From UBA6624 sp964507645 (GTDB taxonomy: Bacteria > UBP7 > UBA6624), in NCBI GenBank assembly GCA_964507645.1, contig CAZDPU010000008.1, positions 1 through 40,403 of the forward strand: 40,403 nucleotides of DNA. The letters run 5' to 3'. Every line of letters begins with the position of its first letter. Position 1 is the first letter of the stretch. Positions 1 through 8,626 of the stretch are shown here, in pieces. The position numbers and the translations under genes were made by a program. Below the pieces are notes generated by a model. The model did not search any database, had not been told where the DNA came from, and saw only the letters and a list, made by a program, of their open reading frames with translations.

Positions 1-17
1 ATAAAAACAAAAAAAAT

Positions 18-1874
18 ATGAAAAAAAGATTTCTTGAATCAATAAAGAATCCTCAAGATTTAAAAAAGATGAATCTAAATGAACTCGAGAATTTCTCAAT
101 CGAAATAAGGGAGTTTCTTGTAGATCAAATACCTAAAACCGGAGGTCATCTTGCGAGCAACTTGGGTGTTGTTGAACTAACCTTGGCAATACACAAAGTT
201 TTCAATTGCCCCAAAGACAAAATAATTTTTGACGTTGGTCATCAAGGCTATGTACACAAAATAATCACAGGCAGATTTAAGGACTTTGGAACATTGAGAA
301 AACATGAAGGACTTTCTGGATTTCTTGATATAGAAGAATCAAAATATGATTCATTTGGAGGAAGCCACGCTGGTACATCTCTTTCAGCAGCTTATGGCTT
401 TCTTGAATCTCAAAAAAAGAAAAAAAATAAAGACTATGTTGTAGCAATGATTGGAGATGGGGCTTTAACTGCTGGAATGGCCTGGGAAGCAATTAACAAC
501 CTCGGAGGAAAACCTTACCCTCTGATTGTTATTCTGAATGATAACGAAATGTCCATTTCCCCAAATGTAGGAATGGTAAATAAATTCTTAACGAAATTAA
601 GAATAGCAAAAAATTACAGAAAAACACTAAGAAAAACTTCAAGCATATTGTCTAAATCAAAAATGAGTAAGGGTTTTGCAAAAACATTGTCAAATATAAA
701 AGATGCAATAAGAAATTTCTTTTTTAAAGAAGGTGCCCTTTTTGAATCATTTGGATTTAGGTATTTTGGACCTATAGATGGTCATAACATCAAACAGCTA
801 ACAAATATCCTGGAATCGTCAAAAGAAATACGAGACAGACCGGTCTTACTTCACGTTCTAACAAAAAAAGGCAAAGGGGATTCTGAAAGTGAAAAAAACC
901 CTGTAAAAAGACATGGTGTTGCTCCTGTCGTAAAAAACACTATGCCTAGTTTTTCAAAAGTATTTGCAGATTCTGTAATAGAAATCGCAGAAAAAGATGA
1001 AGATGTTGTTGCATTAACAGCAGCAATGGCTGAAGGTACAGGACTAAGCGCATTCAGGGAAAAAATTCCCGAAAGATTTTTTGATGTTGGAATCTCTGAA
1101 CAACATGCTGTTACGGCAAGCGCATCAATGGCACTATCAGGATTGAAACCTATATGTGCAATCTATTCAACATTCCTTCAAAGAGGCTATGACCAAGTCG
1201 TGCATGATGTAATGCTTCAAAATGCTCATGTCATCTTTGCTATGGATAGATCTGGAATTGTAGGAGGAGACGGGTCAAGCGCTCAAGGTTTTTATGATCT
1301 GTCATACCTGAGATGCCTTCCGAATATGGTAATTAGTGCAGCAAGGGATTCCTCTATGATAAAAGCACTACTCGAATGTGGCCTCTACAAAAACAAAAAA
1401 CCATTTGCAATAAGGTATCCTAGAGGTCCTGTTCCTGATGTCTCAAAAAGAAAAGAAAATGAGGTATCAGTAGGAAAAGGAGAAATCCTGAAAGAGGGGA
1501 AAGATGTTGCAATTCTTGCATTAGGGCCTTCGGTTTATACCGCTATTGAAGCAGCAAAAAAACTGGAAAAAGAAAAGATAAGCTGTCTTGTTATAGATCC
1601 AATATGGATAAAACCCCTAGACAAAGAACTGATAAAAAAAGCTGCTAAAACAAAAAGAATTCTCACAATAGAAGAGCATAGTGAAATTGGTGGATTTAGA
1701 TCCGCCATTTTAGAGTCTCTCCAAGAACAAAACTTATTAAATGAGACTAAAATTTCATCCCTTGCAATTCCTGACATTGTTGTCAAGCATGGAGGTCAAA
1801 ATATTTATAGGAAAAAATTTGGCCTAGACGAAAAAGGGATTTGCAAAAAGATAAAGGATTTGATGAATGGCTGA
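18..1874 (+). CDS. dxs: 1-deoxy-D-xylulose-5-phosphate synthase
   Basis: Condenses pyruvate and glyceraldehyde 3-phosphate to DXP, the first step of the MEP isoprenoid pathway and a source of thiamine/PLP precursors; cytosolic and TPP-dependent. At 618 residues it has the family's normal length. Visible motifs are GGHLASNLG (42-50, with the catalytic-type His44), DVGHQGYVHKIITGR (about 72-86), the TPP/Mg motif GDGALTAG (146-153) followed by NDNEMSISPNVG (174-185), and GISEQHAVTASAS in the transketolase pyrimidine-binding domain. The C-terminal transketolase domain follows. The ATG lies 17 bases inside the window edge, so the upstream promoter is not visible and no clear Shine-Dalgarno is seen. 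Its stop overlaps the dnaX start by 8 bp, so the two are very probably co-transcribed. Confidence 0.97.
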   Translation: MKKRFLESIKNPQDLKKMNLNELENFSIEIREFLVDQIPKTGGHLASNLGVVELTLAIHKVFNCPKDKIIFDVGHQGYVHKIITGRFKDFGTLRKHEGLSGFLDIEESKYDSFGGSHAGTSLSAAYGFLESQKKKKNKDYVVAMIGDGALTAGMAWEAINNLGGKPYPLIVILNDNEMSISPNVGMVNKFLTKLRIAKNYRKTLRKTSSILSKSKMSKGFAKTLSNIKDAIRNFFFKEGALFESFGFRYFGPIDGHNIKQLTNILESSKEIRDRPVLLHVLTKKGKGDSESEKNPVKRHGVAPVVKNTMPSFSKVFADSVIEIAEKDEDVVALTAAMAEGTGLSAFREKIPERFFDVGISEQHAVTASASMALSGLKPICAIYSTFLQRGYDQVVHDVMLQNAHVIFAMDRSGIVGGDGSSAQGFYDLSYLRCLPNMVISAARDSSMIKALLECGLYKNKKPFAIRYPRGPVPDVSKRKENEVSVGKGEILKEGKDVAILALGPSVYTAIEAAKKLEKEKISCLVIDPIWIKPLDKELIKKAAKTKRILTIEEHSEIGGFRSAILESLQEQNLLNETKISSLAIPDIVVKHGGQNIYRKKFGLDEKGICKKIKDLMNG

Positions 1875-3441
1875 AGTTTTATACAACAAATACAGACCAA
1901 AACAATTTGGTGACCTCATAGGCTTGTCAGTAACAAAAAAAATACTTCTTAATTGTTTGAAGGTTCAAAAAATACCTCATGCATGGCTTTTTTATGGGCC
2001 CAGAGGAACTGGAAAAACAAGTACAGCAAGAATATTTGCAGCTGCAATCAATTCGAAAAAACTTTCTAAGAATCTTGAACCCAACCTGAAGGAAGAAATA
2101 GTATCTTCTATCTTCCAAGGAAATTCAATGTGCATTTCTGAAATTGATGGAGCAAGCAATAGGTCAGTTTCAGATGTTTCAGACCTGCAAGAAGAAATGA
2201 GATTCTCTCCCCCAGAAGGAACAAAAAAAGTTTATGTTATAGATGAAGTTCACATGCTTTCAAAGGCAGCCTTTAATGCTCTTTTGAAAACAATAGAAGA
2301 TCCTCCGGGTCATGTAATGTTTATACTAGCGACAACCAATCCGGAAAAAGTTCCTGAAACCATTAGGAGCAGGTGTCAAAACCTCACCTTCAATGCCCAT
2401 AAAAGCACGGACTTAACTAAACTGATAGAAAAAGTTTCAAAAAAAGAAAAAATAAATATTGAAAAAGGTGTGAGCGATCTCATCTCTTACATATCAGAAG
2501 GAAGCGCAAGGGATGCACTTGGAAATTTGGAAAAATTAGCCACATTTTCTGAAAAAGAAATCAAAATAAAAGATGCATTCAGCCTTTTTGGCTTAAGTGA
2601 CATAATGGGCATTGAATCTTTCATAAGCTCCCTTAAAGAAGAAGATTCGACAAAATCTCTTATCCATGCAGAAAAACTATTCAATAACGGCGTATCAATA
2701 TGGCCATTTATGGATCAGCTAATTGAGTATCTTCACAATATTCTGATTTACAAAAAAATAAAAGATTATGAAGGATATTATCAAATTAAACCTGAATTAT
2801 CTGACAATTGGAATGATAGAGAAATATTCATTATTCAAGATGAAATTATCGAATTGAAAAAAAACCTCAAATGGGAAAAAGAAGGATTGACATTGTGGAG
2901 AATTATTGCTTTCGACCTTTATCAAAAAATAAATACACCAAATCAAAAAACAGAGGCTAAAAAAGAATACAAGGCGGTCAAGCCGATTCCCAAAGAGGTG
3001 CAGGCAAGGGAGCCCGAAGCTAAAAAAGAATACAAGGCGGTCAAGCCGATTCCCAAAGAGGTGCAGGCAAGGGAGCCCGAGACGATAGAGAAAACTATCC
3101 AAAATAAAGATTCGGATTGGAGTAAATTCCTTGACAATTTAAAACAAGCCGACTTATCTTTGTGGATACTATTGAATAAAAGAAATTTCATGAAATGGGA
3201 AGGCTCAACGGCCTTTATTTCCGTAATGAAAGATTCACTTGCATGGAGAAGAATTAACCAAGATAATACAAAAAAAATTATTGAAACTGTTTCGAATGCC
3301 TGTTTGAAAAAGAAAATAAGCTTAGAAACAGTCCCATTAGATATAAAAATAAAGAAAAAAGAACCAGAAGCTAAAAAAAATGGTTTAGATTTGAAAAAAG
3401 AAATAGAGAACCTGGGAATTAAAGGAGAATGGAAAGAATAA
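1867..3441 (+). CDS. dnaX: DNA polymerase III gamma/tau subunit, zinc-less
   Basis: AAA+ ATPase of the clamp loader. The Walker A motif is GPRGTGKT (44-51), the Walker B/DExx box is DEVHML (126-131), and SRCQ is the sensor/arginine-finger region after the DExx box. In most DnaX proteins a four-cysteine zinc module lies between Walker A and the EIDAASN motif. Here that stretch (about 63-85) contains no CxxC pairs, although the following SEIDGASN motif is conserved. The linker after the ATPase and lid domains carries a perfect 21-residue tandem duplication (EAKKEYKAVKPIPKEVQAREP, twice), followed by a domain III/IV-like C-terminus. The total of 524 residues is short for tau. I see no convincing in-frame slippery heptamer that would make a separate gamma. 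It overlaps dxs and lies 16 bp before pdxS. Confidence 0.94.
   Translation: MAEVLYNKYRPKQFGDLIGLSVTKKILLNCLKVQKIPHAWLFYGPRGTGKTSTARIFAAAINSKKLSKNLEPNLKEEIVSSIFQGNSMCISEIDGASNRSVSDVSDLQEEMRFSPPEGTKKVYVIDEVHMLSKAAFNALLKTIEDPPGHVMFILATTNPEKVPETIRSRCQNLTFNAHKSTDLTKLIEKVSKKEKINIEKGVSDLISYISEGSARDALGNLEKLATFSEKEIKIKDAFSLFGLSDIMGIESFISSLKEEDSTKSLIHAEKLFNNGVSIWPFMDQLIEYLHNILIYKKIKDYEGYYQIKPELSDNWNDREIFIIQDEIIELKKNLKWEKEGLTLWRIIAFDLYQKINTPNQKTEAKKEYKAVKPIPKEVQAREPEAKKEYKAVKPIPKEVQAREPETIEKTIQNKDSDWSKFLDNLKQADLSLWILLNKRNFMKWEGSTAFISVMKDSLAWRRINQDNTKKIIETVSNACLKKKISLETVPLDIKIKKKEPEAKKNGLDLKKEIENLGIKGEWKE
2953..3078 (+). repeat. Perfect 63-bp tandem duplication inside dnaX
   Basis: Two adjacent 63-bp units (2953-3015 and 3016-3078) differ at a single third-codon base (gag/gaa) and encode 21 identical residues each, in frame. 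The 3' two-thirds of each unit is visibly more GC-rich than the surrounding AT-rich gene. A short EPEAKK echo recurs near 3361-3378. The near-identity indicates a recent duplication, or one kept by selection or gene conversion. Confidence 0.95.
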
Positions 3442-3457
3442 AAAAGGAGAAAGGAAA

Positions 3458-4327
3458 ATGAGTAGATATGAATTAAATATAGGTTTGGCAAGACAGCTTT
3501 GCGGTGGGGTAATTATGGATGTAGTGAATGCAGAACAAGCAAAAATTGCGGAAGATTCAGGAGCATGTGCAGTAATGGCTTTGGAAAGAGTCCCAGCAGA
3601 TATACGTTCAAATGGAGGCGTTGCAAGGATGTCTGATCCAAAGCTTATCGAAGAAATAAGAAAAACGGTCACAATTCCCGTAATGGCAAAATGCAGGATT
3701 GGACATATTGCAGAAGCAAGAATGCTTGAATCAATTGGTGTTGATTTTATAGATGAATCTGAAGTTTTAACTCCAGCAGATGAAGAATTCCATTTGCCTA
3801 AAAATGAAATCAAAATTCCAACTGTATGTGGAGCAAGAAACTTAGGAGAAGCTCTGAGAAGGATAGATGAAGGAGCTGCATTGCTAAGAACAAAAGGAGA
3901 GGCAGGAACAGGAAATATTGTTGAGGCTGTAAGACATATGAGGCTAATCAAATCCGAGTTAAAAAATCTTCTAAACAAAAAAAATATATCCTCAGCGGTA
4001 AAAGAATACAAAGTCAGTGAAGCATTGGTTAAAAAAACTATAGAAAACAATGGCTTGATTGTTCCTAATTTCGCCGCTGGTGGAATTGCGACACCGGCAG
4101 ATGCATCTCTCATGATGACCCTTGGAGCAGAAGCAGTCTTTGTAGGAAGTGGAATATTCAAAAGTGAAAACCCTCCGCTAGTAGCAAAAGCAATAGTTGA
4201 TTCAGTAAACCATTGGGATGACCCTGCAAAACTTGTTGATATATCAAGGGGTTTGGGAGAGCCAATGAAGGGCCTTGATATACATCTCTTAAAACAGGAA
4301 GAAAGATTGCAAGAAAGGGGTGTCTAG
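3458..4327 (+). CDS. pdxS: Pyridoxal 5'-phosphate synthase, synthase subunit
   Basis: Makes PLP from ribose 5-phosphate, glyceraldehyde 3-phosphate and ammonia delivered by PdxT (DXP-independent route). The 289-residue TIM barrel is essentially full length and very well conserved: GGVIMDVVNAEQAKIAEDSG near the N-terminus, ALERVPADIR, and VMAKCRIGH with the substrate Lys78. RTKGEAGTGN carries the second lysine (Lys146), and GGIATPADA and GSGIF form the phosphate-binding loops. A strong Shine-Dalgarno (aaggagaaagg) precedes the ATG. The last 8 bp overlap the GTG of pdxT, as expected for two subunits of one complex. A long antisense open frame over this gene is a shadow. It is notable that dxs, used by the other (DXP-dependent) PLP route, is close by. 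Confidence 0.98.
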   Translation: MSRYELNIGLARQLCGGVIMDVVNAEQAKIAEDSGACAVMALERVPADIRSNGGVARMSDPKLIEEIRKTVTIPVMAKCRIGHIAEARMLESIGVDFIDESEVLTPADEEFHLPKNEIKIPTVCGARNLGEALRRIDEGAALLRTKGEAGTGNIVEAVRHMRLIKSELKNLLNKKNISSAVKEYKVSEALVKKTIENNGLIVPNFAAGGIATPADASLMMTLGAEAVFVGSGIFKSENPPLVAKAIVDSVNHWDDPAKLVDISRGLGEPMKGLDIHLLKQEERLQERGV

Positions 4328-4886
4328 AATTGTAGGAATTGCAGGAAGGCAAGGCAATTGCCAAGAGCACAAAAATGTCCTAGATTCCCTTGGTGTTGAA
4401 AACAAAATAGCCATTATCCCTGGGGATCTTAAAAAGACTACTCACCTGATTCTTCCTGGAGGAGAATCAACAACCCAAGAAATGCTTTGGAAAAAAACAG
4501 GGTTATGGAATGAAATAAAAAAATTCAAAAATCCAATATTGGGAACATGTGCAGGAGCAATTCATCTTGCAAAAATACTTGGAAATGAAAAAATTCATTG
4601 TGAAAGAAATGCTTTCGGAAACCAAAAAGAAAGCTTTTACAATGAAATGGATTTTGGTTATGCCAAAAAAAATAAAAAATTAAAAGCAATGTTCATAAGA
4701 GCCCCCATAATTCGCCAGGGAAAAATAAATGCTAATGGCTCCTGGCAAACATGGGCAAAATTCAAAAGACCTAATGAAGAAAATGAAGTGCTTGCAGTTG
4801 TTAAAATAGGTCAAAACTGGCTTTCAACCTGTCATCCTGAAGCTGTTGGAGATGATACACTTCACAAAGTATTCTTAGATTTATGA
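4320..4886 (+). CDS. pdxT: Pyridoxal 5'-phosphate synthase, glutaminase subunit
   Basis: Class I glutamine amidotransferase that hydrolyses glutamine and channels ammonia to PdxS. The 188 residues match the family length. The substrate loop LPGGEST is at 45-51, the nucleophile Cys77 lies in GTCAGAI, and the catalytic pair His172/Glu174 lies in CHPEAVGDD (171-179). The start is a GTG at 4320 that overlaps the pdxS stop. It was chosen because SRIVGIAGRQGN aligns with the usual family N-terminus and no ATG is available in this region. Its stop overlaps the tmk ATG (ATGA), continuing the tight operon. Confidence 0.96.
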   Translation: MSRIVGIAGRQGNCQEHKNVLDSLGVENKIAIIPGDLKKTTHLILPGGESTTQEMLWKKTGLWNEIKKFKNPILGTCAGAIHLAKILGNEKIHCERNAFGNQKESFYNEMDFGYAKKNKKLKAMFIRAPIIRQGKINANGSWQTWAKFKRPNEENEVLAVVKIGQNWLSTCHPEAVGDDTLHKVFLDL

Positions 4887-5506
4887 AAGAAAATAGAGGA
4901 AATTTCATCACGATAGAGGGCGGTGAAGGAACCGGAAAAACAACATTGGTCAACAGCCTCAAGAAATTTATTGAGTCAAAAGGTATTGAATGTTTTGTCA
5001 CAAGAGAGCCTGGAGGAACAGAAATTGCAGAGGATCTACGATCGATCCTCATCAATAATGACTTTGATCTCGATCAAGAATTAGATATTCTTTCTTTCGC
5101 AAGAAGCGAACATGTTTCAAAGACCATAAAGAAAAAACTTAAAAAAGGAATTTGGGTCATTTCAGATAGATTTTTTGATTCCACTCTTGCTTATCAAGGT
5201 TTTATGAATGTGGAAAGATTTAACGAAATACAGCAATACTGCCATTTGGCAGCAGGAGGATGCACACCCGATTTCACAATTTGGCTTGATCTTGATCCAG
5301 GTACAGGACTTGAAAGAGTAAAAGAAAAAAATAACTTTGAGAAAAGGGGTTTGATTTTTCATGAAAAAATCAGAAATAATTTTGAAAAAGTAAGTGATGA
5401 GTATCCCATAAGGGTTATTAAAATTGATATAAATGAAAAGAATGAAGAGACTGTTCTTAGTCTGGCATCCTCTTTACTGAGAGGTCATTTTTCAGAATTA
5501 AAATGA
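4883..5506 (+). CDS. tmk: Thymidylate kinase
   Basis: Phosphorylates dTMP to dTDP using ATP. The P-loop GGEGTGKT is at 13-20, then come the TREPGGT motif that binds substrate and the DRF motif within SDRFFDSTLAYQG, followed by the LID region. The 207 residues are typical. It starts with an ATGA overlap with pdxT and ends with an ATGA overlap with the next gene, which is the delta-prime clamp-loader subunit. The tmk-holB pairing is common across bacteria and supports both calls. Confidence 0.97.
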   Translation: MKENRGNFITIEGGEGTGKTTLVNSLKKFIESKGIECFVTREPGGTEIAEDLRSILINNDFDLDQELDILSFARSEHVSKTIKKKLKKGIWVISDRFFDSTLAYQGFMNVERFNEIQQYCHLAAGGCTPDFTIWLDLDPGTGLERVKEKNNFEKRGLIFHEKIRNNFEKVSDEYPIRVIKIDINEKNEETVLSLASSLLRGHFSELK

Positions 5507-6411
5507 AAAAAATTCAAAAAAAATTAAGCGGATTTACACTTATTAACGGAATTTCCATAACCCAAAATAAAAAATTTTCTACCAAGTTAGCAAAAGAGAC
5601 GATAGCAAGTGAAGATGGTTTACAAGATTTGACTGTGATAGATCTTTACTCAAAAGATGAAATGATTAATAAAAAAAACTTTCATCCAAGATTTTTAAGA
5701 TTCTGGAATGAGAAGCCAACATCTGCTTTAAGTTTTTTCAGGACACCCCCAAGGTTCAATGATAAAAAAATAATGCTTATTCATGGGTTTGATGTTCTTG
5801 CAAATGCAGATACAAGCAACACTATCCAAAACAATCTCTTAAAACCTTTAGAGGAAGTAGAACACACGCATCTTGTTATAGCTGATTGTGTAAGAACAAA
5901 TATCATTCTTCCAACAATCCTTTCAAGAGCAACCATCCTAAAAACAGGATTTTTTACAAAAGTACCGATAGATGAAAATTATTCAATTTTAGAAAAAAAT
6001 GGTCTTTCATTTCAAAAAAATCTTAATGATGAAACCTTGCTTTTCTTGGCTCAAGAATGGGAGAAGTTGGCAAATGGAAACTTTCAAGAAAAAATACTGG
6101 CAGCAGGAATACTATCTGCAGAAAATAATATTGGAAAAGATAACGAGATTCAATCGACCTGGTTTGAAAAAACAACCAATATCAATTTTTATGAAATATT
6201 GGGAATTCCCCAGAATGCCAAGCAGGAAGAAATGAAAAAAGCCAAAAAAGATATTGCTGAAAAACTCTATTATGCAATATTGGAATTGTTGGTAAGAAAA
6301 AGCGACCAAACAAATTTGATACTTGAACTTACAAAGTGGAAAAAAATATCTTCTTCTTCCAATATAAAACCAGAATTAAACTTAACCTCGGTACTATGCA
6401 GCAGAACTTAA
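5503..6411 (+). CDS. holB: DNA polymerase III delta-prime-like subunit
   Basis: Clamp-loader AAA+ paralogue of DnaX. In place of a Walker A motif, residues near 13-25 read LINGISITQNKKF, a degenerate P-loop as expected for the non-hydrolysing delta-prime. The middle region is recognisable: IMLIHGFDVL as the Walker B-like strand, NNLLKPLEEVEHTHLVI (the classic N-LLK-LEEP helix) and ILPTILSRATIL, where the usual SRC is SRA. No cysteine zinc module is present between the degenerate P-loop and the Walker B-like strand. The C-terminal half is poorly conserved. The call rests on these motifs plus the position right after tmk with a 4-bp overlap. It converges on lptD with one base between the stop codons. 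Confidence 0.82.
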   Translation: MKKIQKKLSGFTLINGISITQNKKFSTKLAKETIASEDGLQDLTVIDLYSKDEMINKKNFHPRFLRFWNEKPTSALSFFRTPPRFNDKKIMLIHGFDVLANADTSNTIQNNLLKPLEEVEHTHLVIADCVRTNIILPTILSRATILKTGFFTKVPIDENYSILEKNGLSFQKNLNDETLLFLAQEWEKLANGNFQEKILAAGILSAENNIGKDNEIQSTWFEKTTNINFYEILGIPQNAKQEEMKKAKKDIAEKLYYAILELLVRKSDQTNLILELTKWKKISSSSNIKPELNLTSVLCSRT

Positions 6412-6412
6412 A

Positions 6413-8626
6413 CTAAAAACCCTGCTCAAGTTGACTCTGCCCTGGAATATTCGTTACAACAAACCCTTGATTCCCATGAGCCATTCCAAGAGGTTGGTCG
6501 CTGAAGGCCTTGATTCCCCATGTAAACATCAATATATCATCAAATCTCCTCCATGACAGTTGCCAAAAAGTACAACAATTTTCCTTTGTAACTAAAACTT
6601 CTTGCAAGAGTGGATCAGTGCTGTTAAATCTATGATTCATCGATAAACCTACCCTGAATCCAGTATTTAACTTTGCAGTAATTTTTGATTGAAAAGTTCT
6701 TAATTTAAATCCCCAATCCTCCATGTTCCAAGTTGTATTTAAAGACCATTCAAGCTTTCCTCTTTTTAAAGTTTGCATCCTCATAGAAAGATCTCGTGGT
6801 TGATCATTTGCTAAAGACCAACCCCAGTTCAGAGACAACCTGCTGTGTTTAGAAGGGGTAGAGGAAAATGTCAAAGAGGGATCATAAATATCATTTTTAA
6901 GAAAATCAAATCCTGTAGTAAATCTAAAATCAGTACCTGAAACTGACCTAAAACCCGTCTGCCAAGAAAGATTGTTTGTTTTTGAAGCAGTATTCATTGA
7001 TATTGGGTTTGTTCCATGAACATCTCTATACTGATGGCTGAAGGTAGTATTCCATTCAGGAGAAAGAGGTATGTTCAAGGTGAACGCAGGCTGTACAGAA
7101 TACTGCGCATCACCTGTGTCAAAAACACCTTGAACTAAAGAATTCCTAGCTGTCAATGTTGCATTATCACTAATTTTTATAATCTGATTTTGAGAAAATG
7201 TCATTTTGGCTTCAGTTAACTCTGTTTTTGGATCTGGATTTTGAGCTGTAGGCATAACTGGTCCAAATTTTGTTCTTGAAGCTTCAAATGAAATTCTATT
7301 AATAGCCAAAGCCCTTCCGACAGAATTGTCCCAAAGGGAATTTGCCAAACCCAATTTCAAAGATGGCAACTCATCTCTAAAAGGTCTATTTTCATCATCA
7401 GTGTAAGAATCTCCATCAGGATCCGTTTTTTTAGAGAAATTTAAAGACCAGTTTCTCAAATGTCCAGAACCTTCCCCAGAAAGAGTGCTGTTCATTTGAA
7501 GCTCTTCATCAGGGCTTGGGTAACCTGAAGAGTCTCGTGAAGAAAAATTTCCAGAAGCACGAAAAGACAAGTTTCCAATCTTCCTATTATCCCTAATACT
7601 CAAAGAATAATTTTTCTGATCTGAAAAAGAATTTTTATTAGCTCTCCAGCTACCTGAAAAATCAGTTTTTGCATTTTCTGATTGATCCCATCCAAAATTG
7701 AAACTCGCATTTTCATCATTCCGCCTTTCTGTTCCTGATGAAGCATTTGGCAAATAGGTATCATTTTTATTGTAGGAAATATTTCCAGTTACCTTACCTG
7801 ATTTAATTTGCTGTTTGAAAGTTGCTATCTGGTTTTTTTGACTACTTCCAGGATCTTTTGAAACATTGTACAAAAAAGAACCAAGTCCACCAAGAAGAGA
7901 TGAAAAATAGCTTGAAGTTAAACCTTTTTTATCGCCTTTTTTTTCAGTCCAGTCATACATCAAACCACCTACAAATTGAGGGTTCACTGTGTAGTACCAA
8001 GAACTTTTCAGAAACTTTCCCTCGGTATTATTTTTTCCAATTGTTATGTTTATAGATCCATCTCTTGATTTGAGGTCTAAATAAACATAAGGAAAATACA
8101 TGACGGGGATGCCGCCCATCCAAAAGATTGCACCCCACGCTTCTATTTTTTCATTTGGAACAACATAGCTTTTACGACTTGTGAGCTCCCATTCTTTGTT
8201 GCATGGGGGCAAACAGGAAGTCATTTTTGATGATTTCAAGACAAAGCTATCAGATTGACCTTCGTAAGTCTTTGCCTCAAAATAAAAAGGGTGCTCTTTC
8301 TCCCCTGGGAAAAAACCCTTTACATTTTTAAATTGAAAATGGTCTTTTTCAGTGTCATAATTCATAGAACTTGCATAAACCATATATTCTGGCTTCTCTA
8401 TTAAAACATTCCCATTCGCTATTATTTTTTTAGAAAGATAATCAAGAACAAGTTCATCAGCATTTATTTGCCATTCCTCCCAAGAAAGAGAAACTTCCCC
8501 TATTCCAACCCATAAATTTCCCTCATTTAAAATTTCTAATTTTTTTGCACTTATAGGAATGTCTTCCGAAAAAAGATTTGAAACAACAGCAAAAAGAAAT
8601 GAAAAAACCAAAAAAATCTTTTTCAT
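6413..8626 (-). CDS. lptD: LPS-assembly protein LptD
   Basis: Outer-membrane translocon that inserts lipopolysaccharide into the outer leaflet. A signal peptide is visible (hydrophobic run ending near LFSEDIP, about residue 20), then an OstA/LptA-like N-terminal beta-jellyroll (ISAKKLEILNEGNLWVGIG, IIANGNVLIEKP), then a long beta-barrel. A cysteine pair (SCLPPC) follows the jellyroll, and the C-terminal CC (ENCCTFWQLSW) is the adjacent-cysteine motif used for inter-domain disulfides. The 737 residues are within the family range. A strong AGGAGG lies upstream of the ATG, inside the end of the preceding lptG gene, with which it shares an ATGA overlap. It is the last gene of the minus-strand pyrD-pyrF-lptF-lptG-lptD run. 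Confidence 0.95.
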   Translation of the reverse strand: MKKIFLVFSFLFAVVSNLFSEDIPISAKKLEILNEGNLWVGIGEVSLSWEEWQINADELVLDYLSKKIIANGNVLIEKPEYMVYASSMNYDTEKDHFQFKNVKGFFPGEKEHPFYFEAKTYEGQSDSFVLKSSKMTSCLPPCNKEWELTSRKSYVVPNEKIEAWGAIFWMGGIPVMYFPYVYLDLKSRDGSINITIGKNNTEGKFLKSSWYYTVNPQFVGGLMYDWTEKKGDKKGLTSSYFSSLLGGLGSFLYNVSKDPGSSQKNQIATFKQQIKSGKVTGNISYNKNDTYLPNASSGTERRNDENASFNFGWDQSENAKTDFSGSWRANKNSFSDQKNYSLSIRDNRKIGNLSFRASGNFSSRDSSGYPSPDEELQMNSTLSGEGSGHLRNWSLNFSKKTDPDGDSYTDDENRPFRDELPSLKLGLANSLWDNSVGRALAINRISFEASRTKFGPVMPTAQNPDPKTELTEAKMTFSQNQIIKISDNATLTARNSLVQGVFDTGDAQYSVQPAFTLNIPLSPEWNTTFSHQYRDVHGTNPISMNTASKTNNLSWQTGFRSVSGTDFRFTTGFDFLKNDIYDPSLTFSSTPSKHSRLSLNWGWSLANDQPRDLSMRMQTLKRGKLEWSLNTTWNMEDWGFKLRTFQSKITAKLNTGFRVGLSMNHRFNSTDPLLQEVLVTKENCCTFWQLSWRRFDDILMFTWGIKAFSDQPLGMAHGNQGFVVTNIPGQSQLEQGF

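Noticed and set aside
2953..3078. Repeat considered as part of a CRISPR or mobile element
   Set aside because: It is a two-copy in-frame tandem duplication without spacers, terminal inverted repeats or associated genes.
1867..3441. Programmed frameshift in dnaX producing gamma
   Set aside because: A-runs are frequent in this AT-rich gene, but none shows the in-frame A-AAA-AAG heptamer with a supporting SD and hairpin that I could verify.
2943..3491. Antisense open frame over the dnaX repeat
   Set aside because: It mirrors the dnaX tandem repeat and is a shadow of a real gene; no start context or domain.
3385..4161. Long open frame (258 codons) antisense to pdxS
   Set aside because: It is entirely opposite a strongly conserved pdxS, has Ser/Pro/Phe-rich shadow composition and shows no family motif.
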